A stretch of DNA of 64,000 nucleotides, from contig JAEEVA010000008.1 of assembly GCA_016286995.1 (NCBI GenBank), forward strand, positions 1 to 64,000, written 5' to 3'. The first letter of the stretch is position 1. Each line of letters starts with the position of its first letter. Below the pieces are notes generated by a model. That model did no database searches. It was not told the origin of the DNA and saw only the letters and a list, made by a program, of their open reading frames with translations. A program made the translations under genes and the position numbers. This document shows, one piece after another, positions 8,467 through 16,294 of this stretch. This DNA comes from Prevotella sp. GTDB lineage: Bacteria > Bacteroidota > Bacteroidia > Bacteroidales > Bacteroidaceae.

Positions 8467-9267
8467 ATGGAGACAGTTGTACTACATAACCTCAGCATCG
8501 GCTACACGGCGAAAGGCAACGACAGGGTCGTGGCCAGCGGACTGAATGCCGCCATCAAGAGTGGCGAGCTGACGTGTCTGCTGGGACAGAACGGCATCGG
8601 CAAATCGACGCTGCTCAGGACGCTGTCGGCATTTCAACCGGCATTGGCTGGGGAGATTTTTATCCAGAGACAGGAGTCTGGAGACAAGAGTCAGGAGATT
8701 GGCACATTTACCGATAAGGAACTGAGCCGACTGATTGGGGTGGTGCTGACGGAGAAGCCGGACGTACAGAACATGACGGTGACGGAACTGGTCGGCATGG
8801 GACGGTCGCCATACACGGGATTCTGGGGACGTCTGAATGCTGAAGACCATCAGATAGTGGCCGAGGCCATCGGACTGGTACACATCGAGGCCTTGGCCGA
8901 CCGCATGATTCATACGCTGAGCGACGGTGAGCGCCAGAAGGTAATGATAGCCAAGGCGCTGGCTCAGCAGACGCCCGTAATCTACCTGGACGAACCGACC
9001 GCCTTCCTCGACTTCCCCAGCAAGGTGGAGATGATGCAGCTGCTGCGTCGCCTGGCTATCGACGAGCAGAAAACCATCTTCCTGTCGACACATGACGTGG
9101 AGCTGTCGCTGCAGCTGGCCGACAACCTCTGGCTGATGGAACCGACGGGACTGAGTGTCGGTACACCACGAGAACTGGCTGAGAAAGGGGCGCTGAGCCG
9201 ATTCATTGAACGGGACGGCATCACTTTCGACCGCGCCACGCTCCAAATCAAAGTTCATAGTTCATAG
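8467..9267 (+). CDS. ABC transporter ATP-binding protein (FecE/BtuD type)
   Basis: A 266-residue ATPase starting METVVLHNLS; an upstream in-frame start would overlap the promoter and is rejected. Walker A is GQNGIGKST (about residues 39-47), the signature is LSDGERQK, Walker B is VIYLDEPTAFLD, and the switch His is in STHDVE. This layout is typical of importers for iron-siderophore, heme or cobalamin. No permease or binding protein is adjacent. The CobD-like gene 59 bp downstream makes a corrinoid role plausible. Residues about 67-79 (RQESGDKSQEIG) come from an in-frame array of GAGACAG-like 7-bp units inside the Walker A to signature interval. The last residues and stop codon lie in an AGTTCAT array. 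Confidence 0.88.
   Translation: METVVLHNLSIGYTAKGNDRVVASGLNAAIKSGELTCLLGQNGIGKSTLLRTLSAFQPALAGEIFIQRQESGDKSQEIGTFTDKELSRLIGVVLTEKPDVQNMTVTELVGMGRSPYTGFWGRLNAEDHQIVAEAIGLVHIEALADRMIHTLSDGERQKVMIAKALAQQTPVIYLDEPTAFLDFPSKVEMMQLLRRLAIDEQKTIFLSTHDVELSLQLADNLWLMEPTGLSVGTPRELAEKGALSRFIERDGITFDRATLQIKVHSS
8667..8702 (+). repeat. in-frame heptamer array in the ABC ATPase gene
   Basis: Five degenerate 7-bp units (GAGACAG, GAGTCTG, GAGACAA, GAGTCAG, GAGATTG). They code for a charged loop absent from the core ATPase motifs. Confidence 0.65.
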
Positions 9268-9322
9268 TTTTACACACAGCATAAGTAATCATAATTCCTA
9301 ATTTATAATTTCTAATTCCTAT
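9251..9322. repeat. two short arrays between the ABC ATPase and CobD-like genes
   Basis: AGTTCAT units at 9251-9270 include the ATPase stop codon. A second array of AATTCCTA/AATTTCT-type units runs up to the ATG at 9327. The gap holds nothing else. Confidence 0.65.
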
Positions 9323-9326
9323 TTTT

Positions 9327-10352
9327 ATGACCGACGGACACGGCGACGATATCTACCGCTACGATGACTTGGTGAAGATGAACTTCAGCTCGAACATCTG
9401 CCTGAATGCTGACCACTCGGCACTCAAGGCATATCTGATGGAGCAATTCGACCGTGTCAGCCACTATCCTGAGCCGACGTCGTTCCTGCTGGAACAGCTC
9501 ATCGCCCAGAAGGAGGGCATCTCACCAGAATGCGTCATGGTAACGAACGGTGTCACTGAGGCCATCTACCTGATAGCCCAGCAGTTCCACCATAGTGCAT
9601 CGGTCATTCCTCAGCCGACATTCAACGAGTATGCCGACGCCTGCCGTCTGCACAATCACATCATCTCGTTCGAGAATACCGACGAGCTGTCACACCTGCC
9701 TAAGGACCGCGTATACTGGATATGCAACCCCAATAACCCCAGCGGCAACGTACTGATGAAGGGGTTCCTCGACTATGTGGTACGCCGTTCGCCCCGCTAC
9801 ACATTTGTCATCGACCAGTCGTATGAGTGCTATACCAAGGAGCCGCTGTTGAGAGCTCGCGAGATGAATGGGGTCACCAACCTGTGTCTGCTCCATTCGT
9901 TCAGCAAGACCTACGGTATTCCGGGCTTGCGACTGGGCTACATCACGGCGCACCCCAACATCATTCACCTATTGCGCTACAGACAGACCCCATGGTCGGT
10001 CAACGCCCTGGCCATCGAGGCCGGAAAGTTCCTGATTACCCAAGGGCAACCTGTTGTTGACGACCTGGACACCTATCTGGCCGAAACGGAACGTCTGCGT
10101 GGAGAGTTGCGCAACATTCCTAGCATTCGCGTCTTCGATACCAAGACAAACTTTATGCTTTGTGAAATAGAACTGTCGACGGCCAAGGAGCTAAAGTCGT
10201 ACCTCGTACATGAACACGGCATTCTGATTCGCGACTGTAGTAATTTCTATGGTCTGTCAAACCAGTTCTTCCGCGTGGCAGCGCAACAGCCGGAGGAGAA
10301 CGATGCACTGATCAACGCCATCAGGACATTTGTAGAAAAATTGAAAAATTGA
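9327..10352 (+). CDS. CobD-like PLP enzyme (threonine-phosphate decarboxylase / HisC-like aminotransferase)
   Basis: A 341-residue fold-type I aminotransferase-like protein. It opens with TDGHGDDIYRY, typical of CobD-type decarboxylases. It has the NPNNPSG motif (binding the PLP phenol region), a DQSYE segment, the PLP lysine in SFSKTYG, and the GLRLGY Arg motif. CobD makes aminopropanol phosphate for the lower-ligand arm of cobalamin; the close relative HisC makes histidinol phosphate. The ABC ATPase upstream fits a corrinoid link. No other cobalamin gene is present in the window, so HisC-like activity cannot be excluded. The C-terminal codons and stop lie in a GAAAAATT array that leads to a terminator. 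Confidence 0.75.
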   Translation: MTDGHGDDIYRYDDLVKMNFSSNICLNADHSALKAYLMEQFDRVSHYPEPTSFLLEQLIAQKEGISPECVMVTNGVTEAIYLIAQQFHHSASVIPQPTFNEYADACRLHNHIISFENTDELSHLPKDRVYWICNPNNPSGNVLMKGFLDYVVRRSPRYTFVIDQSYECYTKEPLLRAREMNGVTNLCLLHSFSKTYGIPGLRLGYITAHPNIIHLLRYRQTPWSVNALAIEAGKFLITQGQPVVDDLDTYLAETERLRGELRNIPSIRVFDTKTNFMLCEIELSTAKELKSYLVHEHGILIRDCSNFYGLSNQFFRVAAQQPEENDALINAIRTFVEKLKN

Positions 10353-10395
10353 AAAATTGAAAAATTGAAAAATTATAAAATTGAAAAATTAAAAG
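10334..10395. repeat. octamer array GAAAAATT over the CobD-like stop codon
   Basis: Five or more GAAAAATT units, 8-bp period, beginning inside the last codons (KLKN) and continuing to the terminator. Confidence 0.75.
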
Positions 10396-10403
10396 AATAA
10401 AAA

Positions 10404-10438
10404 CAAAAACGCTCAGGAGAGTCCCTGAGCGATTTTTA
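10404..10438. terminator. bidirectional terminator between the CobD-like gene and rnc
   Basis: A perfect 8-bp stem, CGCTCAGG with CCTGAGCG, and a 6-nt loop, flanked by AAAAA on the left and ATTTTTATT on the right. It serves both converging genes and overlaps the last codons of rnc. Confidence 0.9.
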
Positions 10439-11497
10439 TTGTTCCAGTTCAGCAAAGGCGGCTGCCTCGGCCTCGGCAATGATTTCCTCGCGGGTCTTCT
10501 CGCGGGAAAGGGCGGTGATATCGTCGAGAGTCATCTCATCATCAGAGGTGAGTGATGTGAGCTGAGAGCTGGGAGAATTGTTCTGCTGCTTATGTTTTTC
10601 CTCACTTTGAGGGTAATCTCTTCCCTCTGACCTCTCACCTCTTACCTCTATAAAGTTCTGCTGCTCTTGCTGCAGCTTTTCCAAATCGGGAGCGGCCATG
10701 ACAGGCTCTTCCTCCATCTTGGTGCGGTCGGCCTTAGCGGCAAAGATGGCATCGATGAACTGGGGTTCACGGCGCAGACGCTGCAGGGTTTCCTTGGAGG
10801 CTACCTGATGGCTCTCCTTCTTAGAATAGCCCGTACCCTCACAACCCTGTACACCCTCAATCAGCACCAGAGTGGTGAACACGGGGCTGCCCTTGTCGTC
10901 GCGGTCCTGACTTTGCTCACGGAATTCCAGCTTGACACGGTTCTTCTGACTCCACTCCAGCAGCTTCGACTTGAAGTTGACTTCCTTGTAGGCCACCTTG
11001 TCGATGTTGATGACCTGTGCCAGGATACGCTTCTCCATAAAGCGCATGCAGGCATCGTAGCCGCGGTCGAGATAGATGGCACCCACCAAGGCCTCGAAGG
11101 CGTTGCCGTTCATGTAGCTGTTGTGCGACGTGCTATGGCCTGCCGACTTGATCAGGTCGGCAATACCCATTTCCTTAGACAGCTTGCCCAAGGTGTCGCG
11201 GCTGACCAGCTTAGAACGGGTGTTCGTCAGGAATCCCTCGCGCTTGCCTTCGAAATGACGGAAGACAATGTCGCCAACCACGGCATCGAGGATGGCATCG
11301 CCCAGGAATTCCAGACGCTCGTTGTTCAGTGGCTTGCCCTTCTCGTTGCGGCGCCCCATACTCTTATGCAGCAAAGCCTGCTTGTAGAGTGTCAGGTTAT
11401 GCGGATAGAAGCCCAGAATCCCGTAGAGCGCAGAAAAAAGCTCCTTCTCCTTGCGGAAAGGGAGCTTGATGCGATCAATGATATCGTTAACCCACAT
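10436..11497 (-). CDS. rnc: ribonuclease III
   Basis: A 353-residue RNase III. The endonuclease domain has the signature NERLEFLGD (residues 59-67) with the acidic pair needed for metal binding, and GNAFEALVGAIYLD as the second acidic motif. A dsRNA-binding domain spans about residues 170-245 (FKSKLLEWSQ, then SKKESHQVASKETL). Compared with the usual length of about 230-250, there is a C-terminal tail of about 100 residues, acidic and Gln-rich. Part of it (about 282-292, EVRGERSEGR) is encoded by an in-frame CCTCTGA-type heptamer array. The start overlaps the 3' end of fabF by 11 bp, giving the operon acpP-fabF-rnc. It processes rRNA and other structured RNAs in the cytoplasm. Confidence 0.95.
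   Translation of the reverse strand: MWVNDIIDRIKLPFRKEKELFSALYGILGFYPHNLTLYKQALLHKSMGRRNEKGKPLNNERLEFLGDAILDAVVGDIVFRHFEGKREGFLTNTRSKLVSRDTLGKLSKEMGIADLIKSAGHSTSHNSYMNGNAFEALVGAIYLDRGYDACMRFMEKRILAQVINIDKVAYKEVNFKSKLLEWSQKNRVKLEFREQSQDRDDKGSPVFTTLVLIEGVQGCEGTGYSKKESHQVASKETLQRLRREPQFIDAIFAAKADRTKMEEEPVMAAPDLEKLQQEQQNFIEVRGERSEGRDYPQSEEKHKQQNNSPSSQLTSLTSDDEMTLDDITALSREKTREEIIAEAEAAAFAELEQ
10623..10652 (-). repeat. in-frame heptamer array in the rnc tail
   Basis: Units CCTCTGA, CCTCTCA, CCTCTTA, CCTCTAT, all 7 bp. Further degenerate GAGGTGA/GAGCTGA units are visible at about 10540-10570. Confidence 0.75.
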
Positions 11498-12749
11498 ACT
11501 TACGGAAAACTACGCAGGCATTATGTCCACCAAATCCGAACGTGTTGCTGAGTCCGGCACGCACCTCGCGCTTCTGAGCCTTGTTGAAGGTGAAGTTGAG
11601 GTTGTAGTCAATCTCAGGATCCTGATCGTCGTCCTCGTGGTTAATCGTCGGAGGAACGATGTCGTTCTGGACGGCCAGCACGGTAGCCATAGCCTCAACA
11701 GCACCGGCAGCACCCAGCAGGTGACCAGTCATCGACTTCGTGCTTGAGATGTTGAGCTTGAAGGCAGCATCGCCAAACACTTCCTTGATGGCCTTGGCCT
11801 CAGAGATGTCACCGACATGAGTCGACGTGCCATGCACATTGATGTAGTCGATATCCTCGGGCTTCAGACCGGCATCCTCCAGAGCGTTGCGCATCACCAG
11901 CTTGGCACCGAGACCCTCGGGGTGAGAAGCCGTGATGTGGTGAGCATCGGCACTCATGCCGGCACCAACCATCTCAGCATAGATCTTGGCACCACGGGCC
12001 TTGGCATGCTCAAGTTCCTCAAGGATGAGACAGCCGGCACCTTCGGCCATGATGAAACCATCGCGGCTGGCACTGAACGGACGGCTGGCCTTCTCGGGTT
12101 CATCGTTGCGTGTCGACAGAGCCTTCATGGCGTTGAAGCCACCGACACCCGTCTCACAGATGGCAGCCTCGGCACCACCACCCAGGATGATGTTGGCCTT
12201 ACCCAGACGAATGAGGTTGAAAGCGTCAGCCAAGGCATTCGACGACGAAGCGCAAGCCGAAGCGGTGATATAGTTAGGACCGTGGAAACCATACATAATG
12301 GAAATCTGACCGGCAGCAATGTCGGCAATCATCTTCGGAATGAAGAACGGATTGAACTTGGGTCCGTCCTCACGGTGAGTGCCATAATAGACCAGCTCAT
12401 CCTGGAAGGTTTGGATACCGCCGATACCCACGCCATAGACCACACCGATGCGGTCCTTGTCTTCCGTCTCCAAGTCCATGCCGCTGTCCTCAACAGCCTG
12501 TTTGGCAGCAATGAGGGCCAGCTGTGTGTAGCGGTCCATCTTGCGAGCTTCCTTGCGGTCGAGGTATTCGTTGACGTCAAGGTCTTTTACCTGACAGGCA
12601 AACTTGGTCTTGAAGTTGGTGGTATCGAAGCTTGTAATAGGAGCAGCACCGTTCTTACCTGCCAGCATGTTCTTCCAAGTTTCCTCGGGAGAGTTGCCAA
12701 GAGGGGTAACGGCACCAAGTCCTGTTACTACTACTCTTTTTAATTCCAT
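11487..12749 (-). CDS. fabF: beta-ketoacyl-[ACP] synthase II
   Basis: A 420-residue condensing enzyme of fatty acid synthesis. The catalytic Cys is in the TASACASSSNA motif (about residue 165), the first catalytic His in NVHGTSTHVGD (about 305) and the second in STKSMTGHLLGAAG (about 340), giving the C-H-H triad. The C-terminal GFGGHNACVVF motif is present. It elongates acyl-ACP with malonyl-ACP in the cytoplasm. It lies downstream of acpP, its substrate carrier, and its end overlaps the rnc start by 11 bp. An inverted pair of heptamer arrays separates it from acpP. Confidence 0.96.
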   Translation of the reverse strand: MELKRVVVTGLGAVTPLGNSPEETWKNMLAGKNGAAPITSFDTTNFKTKFACQVKDLDVNEYLDRKEARKMDRYTQLALIAAKQAVEDSGMDLETEDKDRIGVVYGVGIGGIQTFQDELVYYGTHREDGPKFNPFFIPKMIADIAAGQISIMYGFHGPNYITASACASSSNALADAFNLIRLGKANIILGGGAEAAICETGVGGFNAMKALSTRNDEPEKASRPFSASRDGFIMAEGAGCLILEELEHAKARGAKIYAEMVGAGMSADAHHITASHPEGLGAKLVMRNALEDAGLKPEDIDYINVHGTSTHVGDISEAKAIKEVFGDAAFKLNISSTKSMTGHLLGAAGAVEAMATVLAVQNDIVPPTINHEDDDQDPEIDYNLNFTFNKAQKREVRAGLSNTFGFGGHNACVVFRKYVG

Positions 12750-12754
12750 TTCGT

Positions 12755-12882
12755 TTAATTGATAATTGATAATTGATAATTGACAATTATTTAAACGCTA
12801 TTGAGAACTATGATTATTCCGACACCACAAAGAGGCCGAAACTAATCATAATTCTCAATTGTCAATTGTCAATTATCAATTG
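12755..12882. repeat. inverted pair of heptamer arrays between acpP and fabF
   Basis: The left arm (12755-12789) has TTGATAA-type units and the right arm (12849-12882) has TTGTCAA/TTATCAA units in the complementary orientation. The arms can pair over roughly 30 bp around a 59-bp core that is not repetitive. It lies within a probable operon. Confidence 0.7.
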
Positions 12883-12887
12883 AATTT

Positions 12888-13124
12888 TTATTTTGCGTTC
12901 TCCTCGATGTAAGCGATAGCGTCGCCAACAGTACCAATCTTCTCAGCCTTGTCGTCGGGGATAGAGATACCGAACTCCTTCTCAAACTCCATGATGAGCT
13001 CAACGGTATCCAGTGAGTCAGCACCCAGGTCGTTAGTGAAACTTGCCTCGGGCTTTACTTCTGCTTCGTCTACACCGAGTTTGTCTACGATAATTGCCTT
13101 TACTTTGCTTTCAATTTCTGACAT
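12888..13124 (-). CDS. acpP: acyl carrier protein
   Basis: A 78-residue acidic protein, the usual length for ACP. I chose the ATG giving MSEIESKVK; a longer frame opening with a TTG lies in the promoter region. The phosphopantetheine attachment Ser is in [15 protein letters not shown] (Ser about residue 38). It carries growing acyl chains in the cytoplasm and is followed by fabF, as in most bacteria. Confidence 0.97.
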   Translation of the reverse strand: MSEIESKVKAIIVDKLGVDEAEVKPEASFTNDLGADSLDTVELIMEFEKEFGISIPDDKAEKIGTVGDAIAYIEENAK

Positions 13125-13199
13125 AATTTTCTTCTTTAAAATGTTAATAATTGATTTCTTATTCTGAAAACTGGGCGACAAAGTGTCGCTTAGCGGGTG

Positions 13200-13207
13200 C
13201 AAAGTAA
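13200..13207 (-). promoter_or_regulatory. probable acpP promoter -7 box
   Basis: TTACTTTGCA on the minus strand, a one-base variant of TAnnTTTG, lies about 75 nt upstream of the acpP start. Confidence 0.45.
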
Positions 13208-13317
13208 CACATTTTTTTTGACATACGCAAATCTTTTCTTAAAAAAAGCGCTCCTTATTGCACAAACCACCCCAACCTGTGCAGTTTTTTGCGCCACAAA
13301 ATGTACTTTTGACACTT

Positions 13318-14436
13318 TTACATGCCAATTTGTTCACGTCGAACCGGATAATTATTACGTAAAAATTCAAAAGATGAGGGGTCGTTCTTCAGTTTTTCGC
13401 TATCCGTGAGGGGGTTGTAAGAGGTGAGAGGGGAGAGGGGAGATTGAACATTGAACATTGAAGATTGAACATTGAACGTTGAAGATTGAACATTGAACAT
13501 TGAAGAGGGGAGAGGTGAGGGGGTGACAGATGGCGGCACGATCTTGCCTGGATGCGGAAGACGAAACTGGCGACAGAGGGCATCAATGACCATGTTGTCG
13601 GCATTCACCTTGCCATCGGCAGAATAGCCGGCTATGTGAGGTGTGCCGATGAAGACACGCTGCAACAGCTGTTCGTTGAGATGCGGCTCATGTTCCCAGA
13701 CATCAATAACAGCATCCGCCACCCTACCCTCGTTCAATGCTGAAAGCAAGGCGTCATTATCGACCACCTCGCCACGACTTGTATTTATTATATAAGGTAC
13801 ACGCGATAGGCGGTGAAAGAAAGCGTCGTCGCCCATGTGCCATGTGGCATAGGCACCGTCGCGGGTCAGCGGCACGTGGAAGGTGATGACGTCGGCCTCG
13901 CGTTCTATCACATCCATCGATGTGAAGGAGATAGCTGTTGGCTTTTGGCTGTTGGCTTTTGGCTCTTGCCTGTTGGCTAACTGCTCCAACGGCGGGTCAC
14001 ATACCAGCACATGCATACCTAACCGTTCGGCAACAGCCTTCACTTTCGAACCGACATGTCCACAACCCACAATACCGATTGTGGCATTCTTCAAACACAA
14101 CCCCTTGTCGCGCTGCAGTAAAATCAGGGAACACTCTAAGTATTGTGCCACCGAACCGGCATTACACCCAGGACAGTTCGTCCACTGGATGCCAGCCCGT
14201 TCGAGCCACTCAGTATCGATATGGTCGAAGCCTATCGTTGCCGTCGCCACCAGCTTCACGCTGCTGCCCTTCAGCAGCTGTTCATCACAACGGGTACGGG
14301 TACGGACTATCAGTGCATCGGCATCACGCACATCATCGGCGGTGATGGCAGCACCTGGCAGATACACCACTTCGTCGGCTATCTGGGCCAACTTTTCACT
14401 GATATAAGGTATCTTATTGTCAACAACAATCTTCAT
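13318..14436 (-). CDS. pdxB: 4-phosphoerythronate dehydrogenase
   Basis: A 372-residue D-isomer 2-hydroxyacid dehydrogenase that begins MKIVVDNKIPYI, the characteristic PdxB start. The NAD site is GIVGCGHVGSKV (about residues 120-131). Catalytic Arg is in NTSRGEVVD, Glu in DVWEHEP and His in GTPHIAGYS. It oxidises 4-phosphoerythronate in pyridoxal phosphate synthesis. Two stretches are repeat-derived: about 152-168 (LANRQEPKANSQKP) from a GCTNTTG array, and about 305-339 (SSMFNVQ-type repeats) from a TTGAACA/GAGGGGA array. Both lie outside the catalytic motifs, between domains and in the C-terminal dimerisation region. The start is 8 nt from the promoter -7 box. Confidence 0.92.
   Translation of the reverse strand: MKIVVDNKIPYISEKLAQIADEVVYLPGAAITADDVRDADALIVRTRTRCDEQLLKGSSVKLVATATIGFDHIDTEWLERAGIQWTNCPGCNAGSVAQYLECSLILLQRDKGLCLKNATIGIVGCGHVGSKVKAVAERLGMHVLVCDPPLEQLANRQEPKANSQKPTAISFTSMDVIEREADVITFHVPLTRDGAYATWHMGDDAFFHRLSRVPYIINTSRGEVVDNDALLSALNEGRVADAVIDVWEHEPHLNEQLLQRVFIGTPHIAGYSADGKVNADNMVIDALCRQFRLPHPGKIVPPSVTPSPLPSSMFNVQSSTFNVQSSMFNVQSPLSPLTSYNPLTDSEKLKNDPSSFEFLRNNYPVRREQIGM
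13421..13523 (-). repeat. long in-frame heptamer array in pdxB
   Basis: About 14 consecutive 7-bp units. The outer units are GAGGTGA/GAGGGGA and the inner ones CATTGAA, GATTGAA and CGTTGAA. The order is roughly symmetrical, with GAGGGGA at both ends. The frame is kept and reads as a seven-residue repeat, SSMFNVQ. Confidence 0.85.
13934..13983 (-). repeat. second in-frame heptamer array in pdxB
   Basis: Seven units of the form GCTNTTG (GCTGTTG, GCTTTTG, GCTCTTG) with period 7, coding for a KANSQKP-type linker. Confidence 0.8.
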
Positions 14437-14444
14437 ATTGCCTG

Positions 14445-14452
14445 CAAAGTTA
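14445..14452 (-). promoter_or_regulatory. pdxB promoter -7 box
   Basis: TAACTTTG followed by CA on the minus strand ends 8 nt before the pdxB ATG, implying little or no 5' leader. Confidence 0.6.
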
Positions 14453-14465
14453 CAAATAATCTTTA

Positions 14466-14500
14466 AATTATCAATTATCAATTATCAATTATCAATTATT
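14466..14500. repeat. heptamer array TTATCAA between divergent promoters
   Basis: Five TTATCAA units fill the gap between the pdxB and DUF4254 promoters. The layout is the same as at 8328-8360. Confidence 0.75.
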
Positions 14501-14505
14501 TTTTT

Positions 14506-14513
14506 TATCTTTG
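14506..14513 (+). promoter_or_regulatory. promoter -7 box for the DUF4254 gene
   Basis: TATCTTTGCA lies 19 nt upstream of the ATG at 14533. The heptamer array ends 5 bp before it. Confidence 0.6.
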
Positions 14514-14532
14514 CAAGCAAAACATCAAATCT

Positions 14533-15135
14533 ATGACATTTACAGAACAAGCTAACAAGATTTTCGTTCAGGCGATACGAGACTATCACCTGACTGACCA
14601 TGTAGATACAAACATCAATAACCCTTATCGCCGCGACACCATCGAGCACAGCCTCTATCTGAAGTGCTGGATTGACACCGTGCAGTGGCATCTCGAGGAC
14701 ATCATCCGCGACCCGCACATCGACCCTAACGAAGCTCTGGGACTGAAGCGCCGCATCGACCGTTCCAATCAGGACCGTACAGACCTGGTGGAGGAAATCG
14801 ACAGCTACTTCCGTCAGCTGTATAGCGAGGTGACACCAATGCCCGATGCCCGTCTGAACACAGAGAGTCCGGCATGGGCCATTGACCGTCTGAGCATCCT
14901 GGCACTGAAAATCTGGCACATGCAGGAACAAACACAGCGCACCGACGCCGACGCCGAGCACATCGCCCGTTGTCAGGCTAAGCTCAGCGTGCTCCTGGAA
15001 CAGCAGAAAGACCTGTCGACAGCCATCGACCAACTGTTAGAGGACATCGAGGCCGGTCGAAAGTACATGAAGGTCTATCGCCAGATGAAGATGTACAACG
15101 ACCCCAGTACCAATCCGGTGCTGTATAAGAAGTAA
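14533..15135 (+). CDS. DUF4254 domain protein
   Basis: A 200-residue soluble, mostly helical protein without signal peptide or membrane segment. It matches DUF4254 by its NNPYRRDTIEHSLYLKCWIDTVQWHLEDIIRDP segment (split here as residues about 29-62) and the closing KYMKVYRQMKMYNDP. DUF4254 genes commonly sit next to a glycosyltransferase of family 9 in Bacteroidota, and here that gene follows 49 bp downstream. A role in surface glycan or lipopolysaccharide assembly is inferred from this linkage only. Biochemical function is unknown. Confidence 0.85.
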   Translation: MTFTEQANKIFVQAIRDYHLTDHVDTNINNPYRRDTIEHSLYLKCWIDTVQWHLEDIIRDPHIDPNEALGLKRRIDRSNQDRTDLVEEIDSYFRQLYSEVTPMPDARLNTESPAWAIDRLSILALKIWHMQEQTQRTDADAEHIARCQAKLSVLLEQQKDLSTAIDQLLEDIEAGRKYMKVYRQMKMYNDPSTNPVLYKK

Positions 15136-15184
15136 GAATTAAGAGGTGTCGGCTTCGCCGATTTAGAAGTAAGAGGTAAGAGGC
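15130..15184. repeat. composite repeat with TCGGC hairpin, DUF4254-GT9 gap
   Basis: AGTAAGA/ATTAAGA units, the hairpin TCGGCTTCGCCGA (15149-15161), then AGTAAGA/GGTAAGA units. Same core and layout as at 2217-2384 and 29127-29193. Confidence 0.75.
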
Positions 15185-16279
15185 GTGAAGAAAGAGCACA
15201 TTCTGGTTATCCGTTTTTCGTCCTTGGGCGACGTTGCCATGGCCGTACCAGTCATCTATTCGCTGGCACGCCAGTATCCTGACGTCCGCATCACCATGCT
15301 TAGCCGTGGCTATGCCCGTCCATTGTTCGAAGACCTGGCGCCTAATGTCGGTTTCATGGAAGCCGATGTCAAGCACGAATATCGCGGCATCAGGGGACTA
15401 AACGCACTCTACCGCCGTCTGACCGCCAAACAGTTTACCGCCATTGCCGACCTGCACAACGTGCTACGCTCAGAATTTCTGCGCCTGCGTTTCAACATGG
15501 GGCGCTATCGCGTGGAACATATCAACAAGCACCGTCGGGGGCGTCGGCGCATCACCTCTGCCCAGCACAAGCGGCTGACCCAGCAGCCCTCATCCTTTCA
15601 GAACTATGTTGAAGTGTTCGAACGTCTGGGCTATTCCATCAACATCCAGTTTACCAGCATCTTCCCCAAGGGCGGCGGCGACCTCAGCCAGCTCCCCTCT
15701 TCAATGGTCAATGGTCAATGGTCAATGGTCAATGGTCAATGGTCAATGGTCAATCTTCAATCTCTAAATATCGGCATTGCACCTTTCGCAGCCCACAAAG
15801 GCAAGATTTACCCCATGCCTCTGATGCGTGAGGTCATTTCACAACTCACCAGCCAACATCCGCAAGCCCATATTTACCTCTTTGGGCGCGGCGAACAGGA
15901 AGATATTTATTTTGATGAGTGGAGCAAGCAGTTCCCCCAATGCGTCAATGTCAGCCGCCATCTCACCACCCTGCGCCAGGAACTCATTCTCATGAGCCAT
16001 CTCAACGTCATGCTGTCGATGGACTCGGCCAACATGCATCTGGCGTCGCTCACAGGCATTCCCGTAGTCAGCATCTGGGGAGCTACCCACCCCTATGCCG
16101 GTTTCATGGGCTGGGGACAAACCACGGCCAACGCCCTGCAGGTAGACCTGCCCTGCCGCCCGTGTAGCATCTTCGGTCAGAAACCCTGCATGCGCGGCGA
16201 CTACGCCTGTCTGAACAATATCAAACCCGAATCGGTCGTTGAGAAAATCAACACCATATTGGAAAACGTAAAACATTAA
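15185..16279 (+). CDS. glycosyltransferase family 9 (heptosyltransferase-like)
   Basis: A 364-residue GT-B protein with a GTG start directly after a repeat element. The N-terminal domain begins ILVIRFSSLGDVAMAVPV, the GT9 hallmark. The C-terminal domain has IGIAPFAAHKGKIYP, the VMLSMDSANMHLASLTGIPVVSIWGATHP donor-site region (about 275-303), and a Cys-containing CRPCSIFGQKPC tail. GT9 enzymes add heptose or related sugars to lipid A-core at the inner membrane. Residues about 172-193, between the two Rossmann domains, are the repeat-encoded SMVNGQW peptide. It pairs with the DUF4254 gene upstream, and rubredoxin follows 15 bp later. Confidence 0.9.
   Translation: MKKEHILVIRFSSLGDVAMAVPVIYSLARQYPDVRITMLSRGYARPLFEDLAPNVGFMEADVKHEYRGIRGLNALYRRLTAKQFTAIADLHNVLRSEFLRLRFNMGRYRVEHINKHRRGRRRITSAQHKRLTQQPSSFQNYVEVFERLGYSINIQFTSIFPKGGGDLSQLPSSMVNGQWSMVNGQWSMVNLQSLNIGIAPFAAHKGKIYPMPLMREVISQLTSQHPQAHIYLFGRGEQEDIYFDEWSKQFPQCVNVSRHLTTLRQELILMSHLNVMLSMDSANMHLASLTGIPVVSIWGATHPYAGFMGWGQTTANALQVDLPCRPCSIFGQKPCMRGDYACLNNIKPESVVEKINTILENVKH
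15700..15763 (+). repeat. in-frame perfect heptamer array GTCAATG in the GT9 gene
   Basis: Six perfect tandem GTCAATG units flanked by partial or variant units (TCAATG, GTCAATC, TTCAATC). It is the most uniform array in the window, so probably the youngest. Translated as repeats of SMVNGQW, because three 7-bp units equal seven codons. Confidence 0.92.
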
Positions 16280-16294
16280 AACATTAAAAAGCTT

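Noticed and set aside
10667..11551. 294-residue open frame antisense to rnc
   Set aside because: Opposite a gene with the RNase III signature; no family resemblance.
11817..12743. 308-residue open frame antisense to fabF
   Set aside because: Lies fully opposite a gene with intact catalytic motifs, no promoter or recognisable motif; caused by codon bias.
13125..13202. Longer acyl carrier protein from a TTG start
   Set aside because: The extra 26 residues overlap the promoter region and ACP is 78 residues from the internal ATG.
15700..15763. Tandem repeat as a CRISPR array
   Set aside because: Units are 7 bp with no spacers and lie in a coding frame; no cas genes in the window.
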